Positions 28,743 to 37,569 of a DNA stretch of 43,750 nt are shown here, in pieces. Origin of the DNA: Candidatus Pullilachnospira intestinigallinarum (lineage in GTDB: Bacteria; Bacillota; Clostridia; Lachnospirales; Lachnospiraceae); contig DVIN01000036.1 in NCBI GenBank assembly GCA_018711275.1, positions 1 through 43,750 on the forward strand, given 5' to 3'. Within the stretch, counting starts at the first letter, position 1. Every line of letters begins with the position of its first letter. Under the pieces are notes generated by a model. That model worked only from the letters and a program-made list of their open reading frames with translations. It was not told the origin of the DNA and made no database searches. The position numbers and the translations under genes are program-made.

Positions 28743-29894
28743 ATGGAGACGGAACGGATATTTTATAAAGACGCTTATCAGAAGGAATTTGACGGTACAG
28801 TGCTGGAGTGCCGCAAGACAAAGAAAGGATATGAGGTGCGCCTGGACCGGACGGTATTTTATCCGGAGGGAGGCGGACAGCCCTGTGATCTGGGAATGCT
28901 GAACCAGGTTTCTGTGACGGATGTGCAGGAGAAGGAAGGGGAAATCTGGCATGCGGTGAGCGCCCCGCTGGCGGAGGGGACAAAAGTGCATGGAGTTATC
29001 GACTGGGAAAGACGGTTTGATCTGATGCAGCAGCATTCCGGGGAGCATATTGTCAGCGGTATGATTCATGAAAAATACGGCTGTAATAACGTGGGATTTC
29101 ACATGGGACCGGAGATGATCGTCATTAACTTTGACCGGGAGATCCCCCCGGAAGAGCTGGAGGATCTGGAGCGGCAGGCCAACCGGTATGTATGGGAAAA
29201 CCATCAGGTGGAGATCAGCTGGCCTTCTCCGGAAGAACTGAAGGCGCTTCCCTACCGCAGCAAAAAGGAGCTGGAGGGAGACGTGCGGATTGTCACCTAT
29301 CCGGGAGCGGATATCTGCGCCTGCTGCGGCATCCATGTGGCATCTTCAGGGGAGATCGGACAGATTATGCTGGTTTCCTCCAGAAAGGACCGGGGCGGTA
29401 CCCAGGTGGAGATGGTGTGCGGCGGCCGGGCGCTGCGCTTTTCCAATGAAATGAAAAAACAGAATCGGAAGATTTCCATGTTGCTGTCCGCAAAGCCCAA
29501 AGAGACGGCGGCTGCGGTGGAACGGCTGCAGCAGGAGACACAGCAGCTGAAATTCCGGCTCACCGGTATGGAACTGGAACATTTTGCCGCTATTGCCCGC
29601 CAGAAGGAAGGGAAGGGGGATCAGCTGCTGTTTGAGGAAGGGCTGTCCCCGGAAAGCGTGAGAAAGCTGGCCGTTCAGGTGATGGAAACCTGCGGCGGAA
29701 GGTGCGCGGTATTTTCCGGCGACGATGCGGAGGGATATAAGTATGCCGTAGGTAAAAAGGACGGCGATCTCAGGGAATGGACAAAAGCCATGAACGCCGC
29801 GCTCAATGGAAGAGGGGGCGGAAAGCCGTTTTTTGTCCAGGGTTCCGTGCGGGCATCCCGGAAGGAAATTGAAGAATTCTTTGCGGCTCAGTGA
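28743..29894 (+). CDS. Alanyl-tRNA editing protein (AlaX, long form with DHHA1)
   Basis: A 383-residue stand-alone editing protein that hydrolyses mischarged Ser- or Gly-tRNA(Ala). The editing Zn site is visible as His98/His102 (HSGEH) and CxxxH in CACCGIH (Cys194/His198). A helical linker follows, and the C-terminal DHHA1 domain ends with GRGGGKPFFVQGSV, a conserved block in AlaRS C-domains. The start follows AGGAAAGG. It lies divergently from the flavoprotein, and its stop overlaps a GTG of the next gene, so the following genes may share its transcript. Confidence 0.9.
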   Translation: METERIFYKDAYQKEFDGTVLECRKTKKGYEVRLDRTVFYPEGGGQPCDLGMLNQVSVTDVQEKEGEIWHAVSAPLAEGTKVHGVIDWERRFDLMQQHSGEHIVSGMIHEKYGCNNVGFHMGPEMIVINFDREIPPEELEDLERQANRYVWENHQVEISWPSPEELKALPYRSKKELEGDVRIVTYPGADICACCGIHVASSGEIGQIMLVSSRKDRGGTQVEMVCGGRALRFSNEMKKQNRKISMLLSAKPKETAAAVERLQQETQQLKFRLTGMELEHFAAIARQKEGKGDQLLFEEGLSPESVRKLAVQVMETCGGRCAVFSGDDAEGYKYAVGKKDGDLREWTKAMNAALNGRGGGKPFFVQGSVRASRKEIEEFFAAQ

Positions 29895-29920
29895 CGGAAA
29901 ATCCGGGGATAAAGCGAAAG

Positions 29921-31738
29921 ATGCAGATGGAGAAGAAAACGGGAGATACCGCCTGGCGGAAATTTTGCGAGACCGGACAGGCGGCAAAGAAGCTGGAGAT
30001 TGCGCTGGAAGAATATCAGAAGCTGTCCCTGGCCGGTGTGGACAGTGGACGGGAGTATGAAGCATATGAAAAATATCTGTGCTTCCGCAGACGTTCCGCG
30101 CTGGAACTGCTGGTTCGATGGGAGAACCTGACGGGGCTGCGGCTTTTTCGGGACAAAGGATGGATTTCCAGGGAAGAAGCCGACGGTTATCTGAAACTGG
30201 CAGTGAAGGAAAACCGGCGGGAGAGCAGCCTGTGGCTGCTGCGGTATGTTCGGGGAATTCCGGAGGACAGCGGCATCTGGAAGCCGGATTCGGATAATGT
30301 GGAACATGCAGAGCGGTTTGCGGGGACCGGGGCCGCGTATCCGATGGCGGAGCCTTCAGGCGATAGTTTGCCGCGTCTGGGTCCGTGGATTTCGGAAAAG
30401 GAGGAGACGAAGGGACAGAAAAACCGTATTTGCAGGGAAATCCTTCATGTTGTGACGGATTTCCTGCAAAATCAGATGGCCAGTTTTTCTTCTGCCTTTT
30501 CTCTGCTGGAGTGGAGAATTCCCAAAGCTATTCCGGAGTGGGGAACAGACGGGAGATTTTTCTACTGTCCGGAGGATTTGCTGATGGAGGAATTTCTGAA
30601 AGGAGTGGAGGCGCCGGCGCGCAGGTATCTGCATACCCTGTGTCACTGTATGTTCCTCCATATGCTGGGGGAAAACGGCAGCCAAAAGCTGACACAGATC
30701 TGGGATCTGGCCTGTGACCTGGCGGCGGAGTGGGCGGTGGACGCCATGGGAGTCTGTCCGCTTGACCGCGAGAGAAGAAGGAAGAGGGAGCGATGGTATC
30801 GGGAAATTTCACCGGATGGCCGCGTCAGCGCCGCTGCTGCCCGGACATGGCTGCTGTCAAAACCGGGAGAAGAAATCGATGAAATCTGCCGGGAGGTGTG
30901 CGCGGACTCCCACCGGTTCTGGAGGGAGGAAAGGCAGGATGCCGGACAGCTTGCGGGCCGGTGGAAAACGGCGAATCATCTTGTGGCACGCCAGCAGGGG
31001 GAAGAAAAGCAGCATGCGGGAAAACGCGGAGGAAACCGGACGGAGGAGGCGGTCCGGCAGGATGGCGGAAGAGGAGATTACCGGAAGTTTCTGCAGCGGC
31101 TGTTCGTCTGCCGGGAGGAGATGCAGGTGGATCCGGACAGCATAGATGCGATCCCCTATCTGTACGGACTGGAATATTATGGAAATATCCTGCTGCTGGA
31201 ACCGCTGGAGACCACGGAGACCAACCGTCTGGAGGAATTAGTCATTGCCATTGACACCTCAGGATCCTGTTCCGGAGCGGTGGTACAGCGCTTTCTGGAG
31301 GAAACCTACGGGATTCTTTCCCGGAGAGAAAACTTTTTTCGAAAGATGCAGGTACATTTGATTCAATGTGATTCTATGATTCAGGATCACCGGAAGATTA
31401 CCTGTGAGCGGGAATGGAAGGAGTACCTGACGCATCTGAAAATCCATGGCCTGGGAGGTACGGATTTTACGCCGGTGTTCCGCCTGGTGGATCAGATGCT
31501 GGAGAGGAAGGAAATCCGAAAACTGAAGGGTCTGCTCTATTTCACCGATGGGGACGGCGTCTATCCGGTTGAAAAACCGGCTTATGAGACGGCCTTTGTT
31601 TTTCCCTGGCGGAAGCCAGAGAAGCAGCCGGCGCCGGAATGGGCCTGGAAGCTGTATCTTCCGGAAGCCGATTCCGGGGGGAAGGCGCGAAAGGGAATCT
31701 GGGAGCAGAAAAACAGAACGGGCAGGAGGAACCTATGA
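29921..31738 (+). CDS. VWA-domain protein with degenerate metallopeptidase domain (DUF2201-type)
   Basis: A ~605-residue cytoplasmic protein. The N-terminal two-thirds resembles the putative metallopeptidase domain of DUF2201 proteins: the segment HTLCHCMFLH aligns with the usual HELLHxxxxH, keeping all three histidines but with Thr in place of the catalytic Glu. WDLACDLAAEWAVD follows, where family members have a third ligand region. The C-terminal VWA domain has an intact metal site start (DTSGS near residue 445) and TDF. ATG 29921 is a compromise; GTG 29891, overlapping the AlaX stop, is possible. It is coupled to the MoxR ATPase, with which it should work. Confidence 0.78.
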   Translation: MQMEKKTGDTAWRKFCETGQAAKKLEIALEEYQKLSLAGVDSGREYEAYEKYLCFRRRSALELLVRWENLTGLRLFRDKGWISREEADGYLKLAVKENRRESSLWLLRYVRGIPEDSGIWKPDSDNVEHAERFAGTGAAYPMAEPSGDSLPRLGPWISEKEETKGQKNRICREILHVVTDFLQNQMASFSSAFSLLEWRIPKAIPEWGTDGRFFYCPEDLLMEEFLKGVEAPARRYLHTLCHCMFLHMLGENGSQKLTQIWDLACDLAAEWAVDAMGVCPLDRERRRKRERWYREISPDGRVSAAAARTWLLSKPGEEIDEICREVCADSHRFWREERQDAGQLAGRWKTANHLVARQQGEEKQHAGKRGGNRTEEAVRQDGGRGDYRKFLQRLFVCREEMQVDPDSIDAIPYLYGLEYYGNILLLEPLETTETNRLEELVIAIDTSGSCSGAVVQRFLEETYGILSRRENFFRKMQVHLIQCDSMIQDHRKITCEREWKEYLTHLKIHGLGGTDFTPVFRLVDQMLERKEIRKLKGLLYFTDGDGVYPVEKPAYETAFVFPWRKPEKQPAPEWAWKLYLPEADSGGKARKGIWEQKNRTGRRNL

Positions 31739-33288
31739 ATATTCAGGAAGCGAAACAGACAGTGATGGATACGGTGAGGGCTTATACTGCCCGGGATGCG
31801 GAGGGAAATTATCGGATCCCTCCTGTGCGTCAGCGGCCCATTTTGCTGATGGGACCTCCCGGTATCGGAAAAACGGCGGTGGTGGAGCAGGCGGCCAGGG
31901 AATGTGGGGTGGGACTGGTGTCCTATACTATCACCCATCATACCCGCCAGAGCGCGGTGGGACTTCCCATGGTGGAACAACGGATGTATGACGGACGAAA
32001 GTTTACCGTAACCGAATACACGCTCAGCGAAATTCTTGCGTCGGTGTACCGGTGTATGGAGGAGACAGGATGCCGGGAAGGAATTCTGTTTATTGATGAG
32101 ATCAACTGTGTATCCGAGACCCTGGCGCCCACCATGCTCCAGTTTCTTCAGGGGAAAACCTTCGGAAATCATCCGGTGCCCAGAGGATGGATCATTGCCG
32201 CTGCGGGCAATCCTCCCGAATATAATCAGTCAGTGCGGGAATTTGACGTGGTGACGCTGGACCGGGTAAAATACATTTCTGTGGATATTGACTACGAAGC
32301 CTGGAAGAAATACGCGGTGCGGCAGCGGATTCACGGAGCGATTCGCGCCTATCTGGAAGGAAAGCCTCAGAATTTTTACCGGATGGAGCAGACGCCGGAG
32401 CATAAGGAATTTGTCACCGCCAGGGGATGGGAAGATCTGTCCATGATTTTGCGGGAATACGAAGAACTGGGAATCGCTGTGGATGAGGGACTGGTGGGGC
32501 AGTATCTGCAGTGCCCTCAGATTGCCGGGGATTTCTTCGGGTTTTATCAGATGTATCAGGGCTGCTGGCGCCGGTTCGGAGGGGAGCTGGAGCGGATCCT
32601 TAAGAAAGATGAAATTCCCGGTCCCGGCAGTGAGACGGTCGGGATAAATGAGGAAGATTTTACGGATGTCAAAGGGGAGGCATTTCCTGCGGATGTACAG
32701 TTGTCGGCGGCCAATCTGCTGATTTCAGCAGTTCTGGATGACGCGGAGCGGTGGCTGCGGTTGAAAAACCAACAGGAAAAATGTTCCAGGGAGATCAGCC
32801 GGCTGTTGGAACAGCCGAAGGAGGAAGCGTTTTTGACGGCCATGGAAGCATTTGTGGAGGACCGGGAGAGAGCTTTTGCGGTTCGGGATGAGGCGGGACT
32901 GATGACCGAGGAGGAGCGGGGAACGGAGAATTTCTGTAATCAGTGGCTGCGGCGGATGTATTGGGATCTGAAGGCGCGGGGAATCGACGGATGGAAGGAG
33001 GCCGGCGACCGCCTCCTGCATGCCCTGGAAGAAAAGAACAAGCAGGCGGTTTCGACGGGGAAAAGTGCGGTGGGAAAGGCCGGGAGAGTCCTTGAGTGGC
33101 TGGATAAAACCTTTCCCGGGGGACTGGCCTGTACGGCGGCGATGGAGGCATTTTCTTCCAGTGAAAGCTGTATGAGTCTGACTGCGGAGTATGGATGTCG
33201 CCCCTTTGAGGAGCGCAGCGGACGGCTGATGATCCGGGACCGGGAGCGCAGCCTGCAGGAAGAAATCCGCAGGCTTCAGGAGGTGTAG
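31735..33288 (+). CDS. MoxR-type AAA+ ATPase
   Basis: A 517-residue AAA+ ATPase. Walker A GPPGIGKT is at 40-47, Walker B ILFIDE just after residue 116, and a sensor-1 AAAGNPPEYNQS follows. The C-terminal ~250 residues are a helical extension without known domains. MoxR ATPases pair with VWA proteins to remodel or activate enzymes; here the stop of the VWA gene and this start overlap (ATGA), so the pair is translationally coupled. An in-frame start about 96 bp upstream inside the VWA gene is rejected because GGAGGA lies 6 nt before ATG 31735. Confidence 0.85.
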   Translation: MNIQEAKQTVMDTVRAYTARDAEGNYRIPPVRQRPILLMGPPGIGKTAVVEQAARECGVGLVSYTITHHTRQSAVGLPMVEQRMYDGRKFTVTEYTLSEILASVYRCMEETGCREGILFIDEINCVSETLAPTMLQFLQGKTFGNHPVPRGWIIAAAGNPPEYNQSVREFDVVTLDRVKYISVDIDYEAWKKYAVRQRIHGAIRAYLEGKPQNFYRMEQTPEHKEFVTARGWEDLSMILREYEELGIAVDEGLVGQYLQCPQIAGDFFGFYQMYQGCWRRFGGELERILKKDEIPGPGSETVGINEEDFTDVKGEAFPADVQLSAANLLISAVLDDAERWLRLKNQQEKCSREISRLLEQPKEEAFLTAMEAFVEDRERAFAVRDEAGLMTEEERGTENFCNQWLRRMYWDLKARGIDGWKEAGDRLLHALEEKNKQAVSTGKSAVGKAGRVLEWLDKTFPGGLACTAAMEAFSSSESCMSLTAEYGCRPFEERSGRLMIRDRERSLQEEIRRLQEV

Positions 33289-33292
33289 CGAT

Positions 33293-33985
33293 ATGATCAG
33301 AATACACGGATTTAACAGGCTGACGCTGCTGGACTATCCGGGGAAAGTGGCCGGTACCCTGTTTCTGGGACATTGTAATTTCCGCTGTCCCTACTGCCAT
33401 AACGGAAACCTGGTGCTGCATCCGGAGCTGGAGCCGGTGATTCCCATGGAGGAAATTATGGGGACATTGAAAAAACGGGCAAATATTCTGGACGGCGTGT
33501 GCATCAGCGGAGGAGAACCTACCCTCAATCCCCGGCTGCCGGAGCTGGCGGCGCGTATTCATCAGATGGGATTCGCGGTAAAACTGGATACCAACGGCAG
33601 CAATCCGGAGATGGTGGAACGGCTGGCTGCCGACGGCCTGGTGAATTATGTCGCCATGGATATCAAAAATTCTCCCCGCAGATACGAGGAAACCGCCGGG
33701 GTAGCGCTGGATCTGACCAGAATTGACGATACGGTACAGTTTCTCAAAAAAGGGACGGTGGATTATGAGTTTCGGACCACGGTGGCCAGGGAGCTTCATT
33801 CAAAGGAAGATATACTGGAAATCGGCAGATGGCTGGCGGGGAGCCGCAGGTATTTTCTTCAGGCTTACCGGGAATCGGATCAGATGATCGGATCCGGATT
33901 TTCCGGCTATTCCCGGGAACAGCTGGAAAATTTCCGCCTGCTTTTGCTGGATTCCATCGATGAGGTGGGAATCCGGGGCGTATAG
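33293..33985 (+). CDS. nrdG: Anaerobic ribonucleotide reductase activating protein (NrdG2-type radical SAM)
   Basis: A 230-residue radical SAM enzyme. The cluster motif CNFRCPYC (Cys28, Cys32, Cys35) is intact, and the GGEPT motif follows in CISGGEPTLNP. Its compact size and the opening IRIHGFNRLTLLDYPGKVAG are typical of the NrdG2 subgroup. It would install a glycyl radical; the target reductase NrdD is not in the window, so another glycyl radical enzyme is possible. It starts 4 bp after the ATPase gene with AGGAGGTG. Confidence 0.85.
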   Translation: MIRIHGFNRLTLLDYPGKVAGTLFLGHCNFRCPYCHNGNLVLHPELEPVIPMEEIMGTLKKRANILDGVCISGGEPTLNPRLPELAARIHQMGFAVKLDTNGSNPEMVERLAADGLVNYVAMDIKNSPRRYEETAGVALDLTRIDDTVQFLKKGTVDYEFRTTVARELHSKEDILEIGRWLAGSRRYFLQAYRESDQMIGSGFSGYSREQLENFRLLLLDSIDEVGIRGV

Positions 33986-33997
33986 AGCCGGAAGCGG

Positions 33998-34053
33998 CGG
34001 CGTTTTGCATGGCACGCGCGGCAGCGGCGGCAAAATGCGCCTCTGCCGCCGTG
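33998..34053. terminator. Possible terminator between convergent genes
   Basis: GCGTTTTGC (34000-34008) can pair with GCAAAATGC and, alternatively, CGGCGGCA (34025-34032) with TGCCGCCG (34044-34051). No clean U-tract follows either stem, so termination strength is uncertain. Confidence 0.4.
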
Positions 34054-34068
34054 CGGATGTGCCGGCAG

Positions 34069-35394
34069 TCAGTACAGAAAGCGGTACCAGTATCCGAACT
34101 GACCGGGGCGGATGGAAGTTCCCCGGGCCGGTTTGAAATTGGGAAATCCGAACATCCCGGCTAAAAAACGTTCTTTTTCGTCATAGATTCCGGGAATTCC
34201 CAGTATCCATCCGCCATCCCGACCGTTATCGTCCCGAAATGCGCCCAGAAGGAAGTGGTGATATTGCTGGCAGCCCCGGGCAAGAAACGGATTGCTGCCG
34301 ATGAACCAGGAATCCTTCTGAAGCCGGGGCAGATCCGTCATGGCCAGCCGGAGACACTGGTGGATCTGTCCATCGGAAAATGGCTGAATATGGGGATAGC
34401 TCTCCTGCAGTCTGCGCCAGCTTTCCCGGATGCCGGAAGAAAAGGGCTGCCCGGAGGGAGGCTCAGTGTCTTCCTCTTGTGCTTTGGCGTCTTCAGAAGA
34501 ATCGGAAACGTTTGGGGAGGCGGCAGCGGTATTGGCCGGTGCGCTGCTTTTGTCAGCCTGTTTCCGGAGGGATGACTCCGGAAAGATAACGGAAGATGCC
34601 GGACGGGAAATTCCCTGCCGGATTTCCTGTGGGGAGGGGATGGGGCCTCCGGGGAAGGGGCCGGAAGGAGTCTGTGCATTTTCAGATTCTGGCGGTCGGG
34701 TCATGGCATGCAGGGTGTTTTCTTCCTCCGGGGCAGGCAGAGATTCGGACCGGTGGGAAGAATCCGAAAGATCTGCGGACTGGCAGGAAGATCCCGGCAG
34801 TTCTTCCGGGACAAGTTTTCCTTCCGTTTCCAGGGAGGCGGCCCGGACGGTCTCCGCGGAGGGCTGCTGATCGGTGCCGACGGTAGTCGTGGTCCGGGGC
34901 ATGGGTTCTGCGATGGATTCCCCGGCGGATTTACCGGTTTCGGCGGCGGTTTTTGAATCAGCGTTCGCAGGGGTGTCGGTGCTGCCCGACGCCAGGATTT
35001 TTTCGGGATCAAAGGGCAGGTCTGTCCAGCTGGTGGCGTACAGTCCCCCGGTATCGGACTGGATGATCAGACCGCCCAGCTGTCGGAAATCATATTTGCC
35101 GCCGATTTTCCGGGCAGGAAAATGAAACTGTCCGTACACGGTTCCCCGGGTGTAGGCGGCTTCGCCCAGAGAAATTCCTGCAGAAGCTTCAGCAGAGTTG
35201 TGCTCCCCGGCGGCGAAGGTATAAACCCGGAAGGCGGGGGTGTATGGAAATGGAGAAAACTTCATGTGCAGCTCCAGCTTGCATTGACTGTCGCGGACTT
35301 CCGCCCGGCAGAAGCCGCAGCTGTTTTTCTTTTCTCCATTTCGGTATTCGTAGACATAAGAGACAAATCTTTTATATTCAGACAAAGCGGACAC
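34069..35394 (-). CDS. Hypothetical protein, two domains joined by a low-complexity linker
   Basis: A 441-residue protein I recognise only as resembling DUF6128-type proteins of Lachnospiraceae. Residues ~1-135 look like a beta-rich domain (NGEKKNSCGFCRAEVRD ... GLYATSWTDLPFDPEKI). Residues ~135-330 are a Ser/Pro/Glu/Thr-rich disordered linker. Residues ~330-441 form a second domain ending GQFGYWYRFLY, with NPFLARGCQQYHHFLLGAF inside. No signal peptide or membrane segment. The start is a GTG at 35394 after GAAAGGAA. It stands alone, divergent from tadA. Function unknown. Confidence 0.65.
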   Translation of the reverse strand: MSALSEYKRFVSYVYEYRNGEKKNSCGFCRAEVRDSQCKLELHMKFSPFPYTPAFRVYTFAAGEHNSAEASAGISLGEAAYTRGTVYGQFHFPARKIGGKYDFRQLGGLIIQSDTGGLYATSWTDLPFDPEKILASGSTDTPANADSKTAAETGKSAGESIAEPMPRTTTTVGTDQQPSAETVRAASLETEGKLVPEELPGSSCQSADLSDSSHRSESLPAPEEENTLHAMTRPPESENAQTPSGPFPGGPIPSPQEIRQGISRPASSVIFPESSLRKQADKSSAPANTAAASPNVSDSSEDAKAQEEDTEPPSGQPFSSGIRESWRRLQESYPHIQPFSDGQIHQCLRLAMTDLPRLQKDSWFIGSNPFLARGCQQYHHFLLGAFRDDNGRDGGWILGIPGIYDEKERFLAGMFGFPNFKPARGTSIRPGQFGYWYRFLY

Positions 35395-35448
35395 TTCCTT
35401 TCAGAGTTTTTCTAAGACAACATATGCAAGGAAGAGATACGGTATGCA

Positions 35449-35478
35449 ATACCTTTATGGAGGGGATACCTTTATGGA
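35449..35478 (+). repeat. Direct repeat over the tadA start
   Basis: ATACCTTTATGGA occurs at 35449-35461 and again at 35466-35478, period 17 bp. The first copy supplies the GGAGGGG ribosome site and the second contains the tadA ATG. Confidence 0.8.
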
Positions 35479-35965
35479 AAAGGATGAGAAGTTTATGAGG
35501 GAGGCCATCCGGCAGGCGAAAAAGGCGGAGGCACTGATGGAGGTTCCCATCGGCTGTGTGATTGTTTTTGAGGATAAGATTATTGCCAGAGGATACAACA
35601 GGAGAAATACAGATAAAAATACGATTTCCCATGCGGAGATGAACGCGATTCGGAAAGCCAGCCGGAAGCTGGGGGACTGGAGGCTGGAGGGATGTACCAT
35701 GTATATTACCCTGGAACCCTGTCAGATGTGTGCCGGAGCGATTGTGCAGGCCAGGATTCCCCGGGTGGTGATCGGAAGCATGAATCCCAAGGCGGGCTGT
35801 GCCGGGTCGATATTGAATTTGCTGGACATGAAGGAATTCAATCATCAGGTGCAGGTGACGCGGGGAGTGCTGGAGGATGAATGCAGCGGGATGCTGTCGG
35901 ATTTTTTCAGGAGGTTGCGGGAGAGCAGGAAACAGGGTTCGGTACAGAAGCAGCAGGAAAAATAA
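35474..35965 (+). CDS. tadA: tRNA-specific adenosine deaminase TadA
   Basis: A 163-residue zinc enzyme that makes inosine at the wobble position of tRNA-Arg(ACG). The HAE motif (His53, Glu55 in SHAEMNAI) and the zinc PCxxC motif (Cys83, Cys86 in EPCQMCAGAI) are intact, and KAGCAGSILNLL matches family members. ATG 35474 is preferred over the in-frame ATG at 35444, because GGAGGGG lies 9 nt upstream and the family starts near MEKDEKFMREAI. Confidence 0.93.
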   Translation: MEKDEKFMREAIRQAKKAEALMEVPIGCVIVFEDKIIARGYNRRNTDKNTISHAEMNAIRKASRKLGDWRLEGCTMYITLEPCQMCAGAIVQARIPRVVIGSMNPKAGCAGSILNLLDMKEFNHQVQVTRGVLEDECSGMLSDFFRRLRESRKQGSVQKQQEK

Positions 35966-35980
35966 AGAAATCCCCGTTAT

Positions 35981-36008
35981 TTGATTTTGCGGTAAAATAA
36001 CATATAAT
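35981..36008 (+). promoter_or_regulatory. Predicted promoter of the eutABC operon
   Basis: TTGATT (35981-35986) and TATAAT (36003-36008) with a 16-bp spacer, about 90 bp before eutA. I see no cobalamin riboswitch in the leader. Confidence 0.65.
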
Positions 36009-36099
36009 GGGATTGGATGACCATACATGATAAGAAAAAGGATAAGATACGAATTTTGTTTTATTGCAAAAACGGGAGAATAACCGGAAAGGATTCACC

Positions 36100-37566
36100 A
36101 TGTCAGAATGTATACTCAGTGCCGGAATTGATATCGGGACCACCACAACGCAGCTGATTTTCAGCAGACTTACTTTGGAAAAAACAGGAGGATTCGGCGT
36201 TGCCCCGAAGATTCAGGTGGCGGCGAGGGAAGTGATATACAAAAGCGGGATTTATTTCACGCCGCTTACCGCCTCCGGAGATATTGACGGGGAGAAGGTG
36301 GCGGATATCCTGGCAGGAGAGTATCGGAAAGCCGGGATGAAGCCCGGGATGCTGAAAAGCGGCGCGGTGATTATCACCGGGGAAAGCGCAAAAAAGAGAA
36401 ATGCAAAAGAAGTCATCCAGGCCATCGCCGGCCTTGCCGGAGATTTTGTGGTGGCGGCGGCAGGACCGGATTTTGAAAGTCTTCTGGCCGGGAAGGGATC
36501 GGGAGCGGCGGCGGCCAGTGAAAGAGGGAAGAAGAATATTCTGAATCTGGATATCGGCGGGGGAACCACCAATCTGTGTCTGTTTTCCGATGGAAAAGAA
36601 ATAGATTCCGGCTGTTACGATATCGGGGGCCGGGCTGTTTGCTGTGATGGTCGGCACGTTATCGTGAGTATCAGCCCGAAAGTGGAGGCGCTTCTGAAAA
36701 AACGGGGTATCAAAGCGGCTGTGGGAGATGTGCTGACGGAGAAACTGGGCGCGCAGATCGGAGAAGAGCTGGCGGAGATTCTGCTGGAGGCGGCGAATCT
36801 GAAAGAACGTACGGAGGATGCGGCTCTGTTTGAAACCAATCATGGTCTGCGGACGGAGATACCGGCTGCAGAGTTCTGGTTTTCCGGAGGCGTGGCAGAC
36901 TGTATATGGCAGAAAAAGGAAGATCCGTATCGTTATGGAGATATCGGCGTTTTTTTGGGAAGGGCACTCCGAAAGAACCGGAACTGGGAAAAACAGAAAC
37001 GGGTTGTCGGCTCAGAGACGGTGCGGGCTACGGTAATTGGAGCCGGAAGCTGCAGCCTGGAGGTATCAGGCAGCACCATTTATGCAAGAAATGCAAAGCT
37101 TCCGGTAAAAAATCTGCCGGTACAGAAACTGGCCTGCGTGACGGATGCAGAGATTGCTTCGATGGATAAACAACTGGCGGATCTGAAAATGCAGCAGACG
37201 GAGAGTTTTGAAAAAGGGTACGCTATTGCGCTTGCGGGGCCCGGATCCCCCAGCTTCGCACAGCTGGAAGCCATGGCAGATGCCCTTTCCAGAGTCATCT
37301 GCCGGGAAAAATCCATGATTCCCATTATTATCGAAAATGATTTTGCCAAGGCGCTGGGGCAGGGCATCAAAAGACGGCTGCCTGCGGACAGTCAGAAAGC
37401 GGTTCTCTGTCTCGATCAAATCGTCTGCGACAGGGGAGATTTCATTGATATCGGGGAACCGTTGGGAGGAGGCATCGCTCTTCCGGTAATTGTAAAAACC
37501 CTTATTTTTCAGGAGAAATCTGAGAAATATCTGCAGGGCCATGAGCGGACGGGAAAGGAGATATAA
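36100..37566 (+). CDS. eutA: Ethanolamine ammonia-lyase reactivating factor EutA
   Basis: A 488-residue ATPase of the actin/Hsp70-like fold that exchanges damaged adenosylcobalamin on EutBC. Its phosphate motifs are visible: SAGIDIGTTTTQLIFS at the start, LDIGGGTTNLCLF in the middle, and the DIGGRAV segment after it. ATG 36100 follows GGAAAGG; the ATG at 36064 upstream is not used. EutB starts 3 bp downstream. Confidence 0.9.
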   Translation: MSECILSAGIDIGTTTTQLIFSRLTLEKTGGFGVAPKIQVAAREVIYKSGIYFTPLTASGDIDGEKVADILAGEYRKAGMKPGMLKSGAVIITGESAKKRNAKEVIQAIAGLAGDFVVAAAGPDFESLLAGKGSGAAAASERGKKNILNLDIGGGTTNLCLFSDGKEIDSGCYDIGGRAVCCDGRHVIVSISPKVEALLKKRGIKAAVGDVLTEKLGAQIGEELAEILLEAANLKERTEDAALFETNHGLRTEIPAAEFWFSGGVADCIWQKKEDPYRYGDIGVFLGRALRKNRNWEKQKRVVGSETVRATVIGAGSCSLEVSGSTIYARNAKLPVKNLPVQKLACVTDAEIASMDKQLADLKMQQTESFEKGYAIALAGPGSPSFAQLEAMADALSRVICREKSMIPIIIENDFAKALGQGIKRRLPADSQKAVLCLDQIVCDRGDFIDIGEPLGGGIALPVIVKTLIFQEKSEKYLQGHERTGKEI

Positions 37567-37569
37567 GCG

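Noticed and set aside
35966-36099. Search for a cobalamin riboswitch before eutA
   Set aside because: The 134-bp region is too short for one and shows no B12 box-like sequence.
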